A stretch of DNA of 64,000 nucleotides, from NCBI RefSeq assembly GCF_018687715.1, contig NC_056766.1, positions 15,843,501 through 15,907,500 of the forward strand. Direction: 5' to 3'. Below are positions 60,511 through 64,000 of the stretch, in pieces (the first letter of the stretch is position 1; each line of letters starts with the position of its first letter). The position numbers and the translations under genes were made by a program. The notes beneath the pieces were generated by a model, which saw nothing but the letters and a program-made list of their open reading frames with translations, made no database searches and was not told the DNA's origin. This DNA is from Carya illinoinensis (taxonomy: Eukaryota; Streptophyta; Magnoliopsida; Fagales; Juglandaceae).

Positions 60511-62464
60511 CTAATCTGACAAGATACAAAATAGAATAAATATCACTTATGTGTGCCAAGATGAAGACACTAAGAAAGACATGATGAACAACTCCCATGT
60601 ATCTCAACTTTTCATGGATTAAATGCATATAATGTATGAGCATGAATGCATGTTAAACAATAAGCAAATGATTAAGACAATTTAGTTGAGACAAAAAAAT
60701 CAAACACTTGGTGGGCATACAATAAAAACCGAATGACAAAGTCTAAGAACCCACTCAAAAATCATCCTCAATACATGCATAAAATAATCTCATATGAACA
60801 AATATGTCAATGCCCACTCTTCCCAAACAAAATCGCAGCCTCAACATCACAAATCAATTGTCAAAATCCCAACTTTCAGATATAGATGTGCCGAAATCTA
60901 GAACTGGAAGAAGAGAGTGATTGGAATAAACTCAAAATCTTGCCGTGAATCTGTGATGGAGAGCCTTTAGTCAAGAAACTCAAAACCAAGTATTTCTCCC
61001 AAGTAGATTGTTTGAGATAAGGATGCGAAGAGGAGTGCTAAGGCATGCATATGTGAGGTGCCGTGTGTTGGATGAGTATTACGGGGCACTGGGAGCGTTT
61101 GTAGTGAGCGAAATCGCTTTAAGTCACTTTAAGTGATGTCGTGCGAGGCATGTGCTAGAGGGTCTCTCTGGGACTCAAACATGAATATACACCAGTGTCC
61201 TACTTGGACTTAGTCAAACTAATATTACCCAAATTTATATCACTACCCAATATCCACCACCTCCAATAATATTTTATATTTTTATTACTTTATTTATTTT
61301 ATTTAATAATAAGAAAATAAAAAATAATTTAATTTAATTTTTTTTATATTTGTATAAACAATGAAACAAGTAACATGCTTAAATGCATTTTAGTTTAACC
61401 ACAATGTTACTCACAAAACAAATTCAATAGAGTACACCCTCTTATTTGTAACAATCACTATGGATGTTCACTCCTCATAAGATCATCAATGTCAAAGTTC
61501 ATGTGAGTGTGTGAGTGAGCAAACTTATATGAGATAGCAACTCTTTATTTTTTTTTATTTTTTATTTTATTTTTTCTTCAATATATTTTTATAATATTAT
61601 CCATGAGTATTTTCTTCTTATAGATGCTCCCAAGAGGTTGTTACTCACCTCAAAAGTCAAACTTTATGCTAGATCCTAGATACATGAGCGTCTCCTCCAA
61701 ACACTAGCTTGCACAACCCCTTTTTTTATGTCCATTTTTGTTGCTCATCTTTTTCCATAATGATTAGAGTAACGATTCTTTTTATAAGGCCTTAAGGAGA
61801 TAGATCCGTGTAGGGTGTTAGTCTTTTTAAACAATATTTTAACACCGACTTTTTCTATATGGATCAACTCTTTGTGTTTGGTAATATACTAGGTTCAACT
61901 AGTATTAGTCAATTTAAGACATGAACTCCCTCTATGGTGAGCATCTCTTTAAACAATGTAAACTTTAATTATAATATGCATACATATAAGTTCCTCACAG
62001 TGCTTTATAAATGAACTTTGCCAAGATGACCCATAGGGTTAGTATGCAAAGAGTGAATTGCACAAAGTAAAGAGATGCATAGGTTCAAAAATTTATTAAG
62101 TGAGAACACAAGTTCTCAAACTTTGACATATCAAGTATGCACTTTCCTTAAAGAAATGCTTTGAACCAGACTAGAAAAAGTTTTTTATATTATATTTTTC
62201 TTATTTAAAACTGAAAAACAGAAACATAAAAGTAAAACAGAAAAATAAAATGCATGTCCTAGACTAATGCAATAATATAAAGAATGCAAGAACATAAGTA
62301 GTCCTATTAATTAATGTGACATGGAATCATCTTTGACCACCCACTTTGTTTTAAAATTTGGCATATTCTTTTCATCAACACTACTTTGTATATTTTTTCT
62401 TTATTTTGAAAACAAAAATCTGCTAGTTCACCAAGTTTAAGACTTAAGAAGTTGATTTGTTGAC
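60511..62464. other. Sirevirus-like interior without genes
   Basis: AT-rich, no pol domain in any frame. A full Sirevirus would have 3-4 kb of pol between gag and the polypurine tracts. Pol is thus deleted here, or this is a non-autonomous derivative. Confidence 0.6.
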
Positions 62465-63960
62465 TCAATCACAAACTTGATTCTCTAGACTCTTTCTTTT
62501 CCTTTTTAGATTTCTTTCACCTCCATTTTTCTTCACTTTATTCAAGTTAAAACAATTTGGCCTTATATGACCAACAATACCACAATAATGACAAGTAGGA
62601 ATAAATTTACCATGTAGATTTTTTGAATAAACTGGCTTAGGTTCAGCATGATTTTGAAAACTCTTACCTTGACTTCCTTTAACAAAAATAATACCTTTGG
62701 AAGTTGTGGCAGCAGATGATGAGACCAGTTTTTCTTTCTCTTTTGAAGTCGTGTACCCTAGGCCAGTTCTATCACTACTGATCTTCTGAACACTCAATAT
62801 CTCTTTTAATTTTTGTGTTGTTGTTTTTTCTTGAACCTTTTTCAATTTCTTTTCTAGTGCAAATTTTTGATCCCTTAATCTTGCTATTTAATATCAGAAA
62901 TTTTTAATGCCTCGGACAGGTTATTTTTCTTACTCTCCATATCAGTGAATTTCTTGTACAGCTTCTTGTTGAGTTTCTTTAATTTGATCACTTCTTCACA
63001 CACATCATTGTAAGTTTTTTGTAAACTCAGCTCTTGATCAGTATCAACAAGTGATATATCCGAATCACTATAATCACAATTACTTTCAGATTTTGTTAGT
63101 GTAATTTCAAGAAAATCATTCACAATAATAGTGAAAGCCATAAAAGATTTTTCACCTCAGAAGATGAGTTTGAACTTTCAGAATCTGAACTATCACTAAG
63201 TGTGACATTCAACGCTTTTCCTTTATTTTTCTTGAAATTTAGACACTTAATTCTTATATGACCATACCCATAACATTCATGACACTCTACCTTATCCTTT
63301 TTCTCAGTTTTTTCTTTTTTCTAATTTTTAGATTTGTTTTTCTTAAAAAAAATATTTTTTTCTCATTTTTGTTTACCATGCACCTTTTTATTAGACATAA
63401 ATTTTTTGAATTTTCTTTCAAGCAGAGCAATCTCCTCATCATATACACTTTCTTCATCAAAAAAATAATCATGATTTTCTTCTATAGTTTTTAAGGCAAT
63501 GGACTTACCTTTTCTTGCTTGAGGAAGCGAAGATTCATACGTTTGTAAAGAACTTACCAGCTCTTCTACCCTTATTGCATCCAGATCTTTACTTTCTTCA
63601 ATAGCAGTAACTTTGGGTCGAAATCTTTCAGGTAAAGACCTTAGAATCTTCCTCACGATCCTTGAATCCTCCACCTTCTCGCCGAGATTAAACCTGGAAT
63701 TCATAATATCATTCAGTTTGACATAAAAATCATTAAAAGTTTTGTCTTCCAACATTTTAATCTCTTCAAATTTTGAGGTTAGCATCTGCAATTTCGAATT
63801 TTTTACTATTCTTGTGCCTTCATGTGTAACCTCTAAAATATTTCAAGCTTCTTTAGCAATATCACACATGGAAATTCTTTTAAATTCTTCAAGGGATACC
63901 ACCATGAAAATAACATTAAGTCCTTTGCTATTCAAATTGCAATTGTTAATTTTATCTTTT
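62465..63960 (-). pseudogene. Sirevirus-like gag (broken; N-terminus off the right edge)
   Basis: 63363-63791 is the UBN2-like part: LEDKTFNDFYVKLNDI and KILRSLPERFRPKVTAIEE. A first zinc knuckle, CHECYGYGHIRIKC, lies about 63235-63290. A Lys/Leu-rich coiled coil follows (62884-63141). The second knuckle, CHYCGIVGHIRPNC, is at 62530-62590, then a basic tail NLKRKRKS. Two CCHC knuckles and a coiled coil are usual for Sirevirus gag. Frames change three times and a stop ends the coiled-coil part. It may still go on past 64000. Confidence 0.85.
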
Positions 63961-64000
63961 GTCCAAGCATCTATAGATGTCATGGGTTTAGTCCATCCTT

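Overview
This window is plant nuclear DNA, almost certainly from a woody eudicot. It has an intron-containing CYP72-clan P450 gene, degraded Ty1/copia, Ty3/gypsy (Tekay-like chromovirus), Sirevirus and plant L1 elements, many AT-rich MITEs, and strong C-to-T/G-to-A decay inside the elements. The AT-rich MITE consensus reminds me of Fagales such as walnut or hickory. That is an inference from memory and cannot be tested here. No bacterial-type features, CRISPR arrays, rRNA or tRNA genes were seen.

Layout. 1-4110: 5' part of a minus-strand copia element with its 5' LTR. 4861-6132: a dispersed repeat, copied again at 33074-34300. 6133-14760: a long LTR-derived block that starts TGTGACGCC. It holds a roughly 3 kb tandem duplication and a 1 kb gag-only retroelement with 141-bp LTRs. 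14850-19302: the only convincing intact host gene, a four-exon minus-strand P450 (CYP721A-like, 506 codons plus stop). Its 3' flank carries a 505-bp LINE tail with a 13-bp target duplication. 19303-25959: gene-poor AT-rich flank with MITEs and repeated LINE ORF1 pieces. 25960-27424: a MITE split by a 1.34-kb solo LTR with target duplication AGATG. 27425-34875: more MITEs, a long foldback hairpin, a hAT-like element carrying an exon-like ORF, and LINE ORF1 debris with a MITE inside.

34876-59420 is a second, broken copy of the P450 3' region. Its exon 3 is split by 22 kb of nested insertions. I read them outside-in: P450 pseudogene, then a roughly 3.2-kb solo-LTR-like element (37059-59076, target duplication CTTGA), then inside it an L1 LINE (38504-42985, roughly 20-bp duplication) and a copia element (43972-58327, 373-bp LTRs, duplication GAGGG). 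Inside the copia gag gene lies a Tekay-like gypsy element (48114-57168, LTRs 1.9 and 2.1 kb, duplication AGAAA/AGGAA). 59430-64000 is a minus-strand Sirevirus-like derivative with a 3' LTR, multiple polypurine tracts and gag, but no pol.

The genes do not form an operon or pathway. The history is a local P450 duplication, followed by loss of one copy and repeated insertion of transposons into it. The intact P450 keeps an open reading frame and good splice sites, but lacks two normally conserved arginines (PERF-type and heme-loop). Its catalytic competence is the main functional question.
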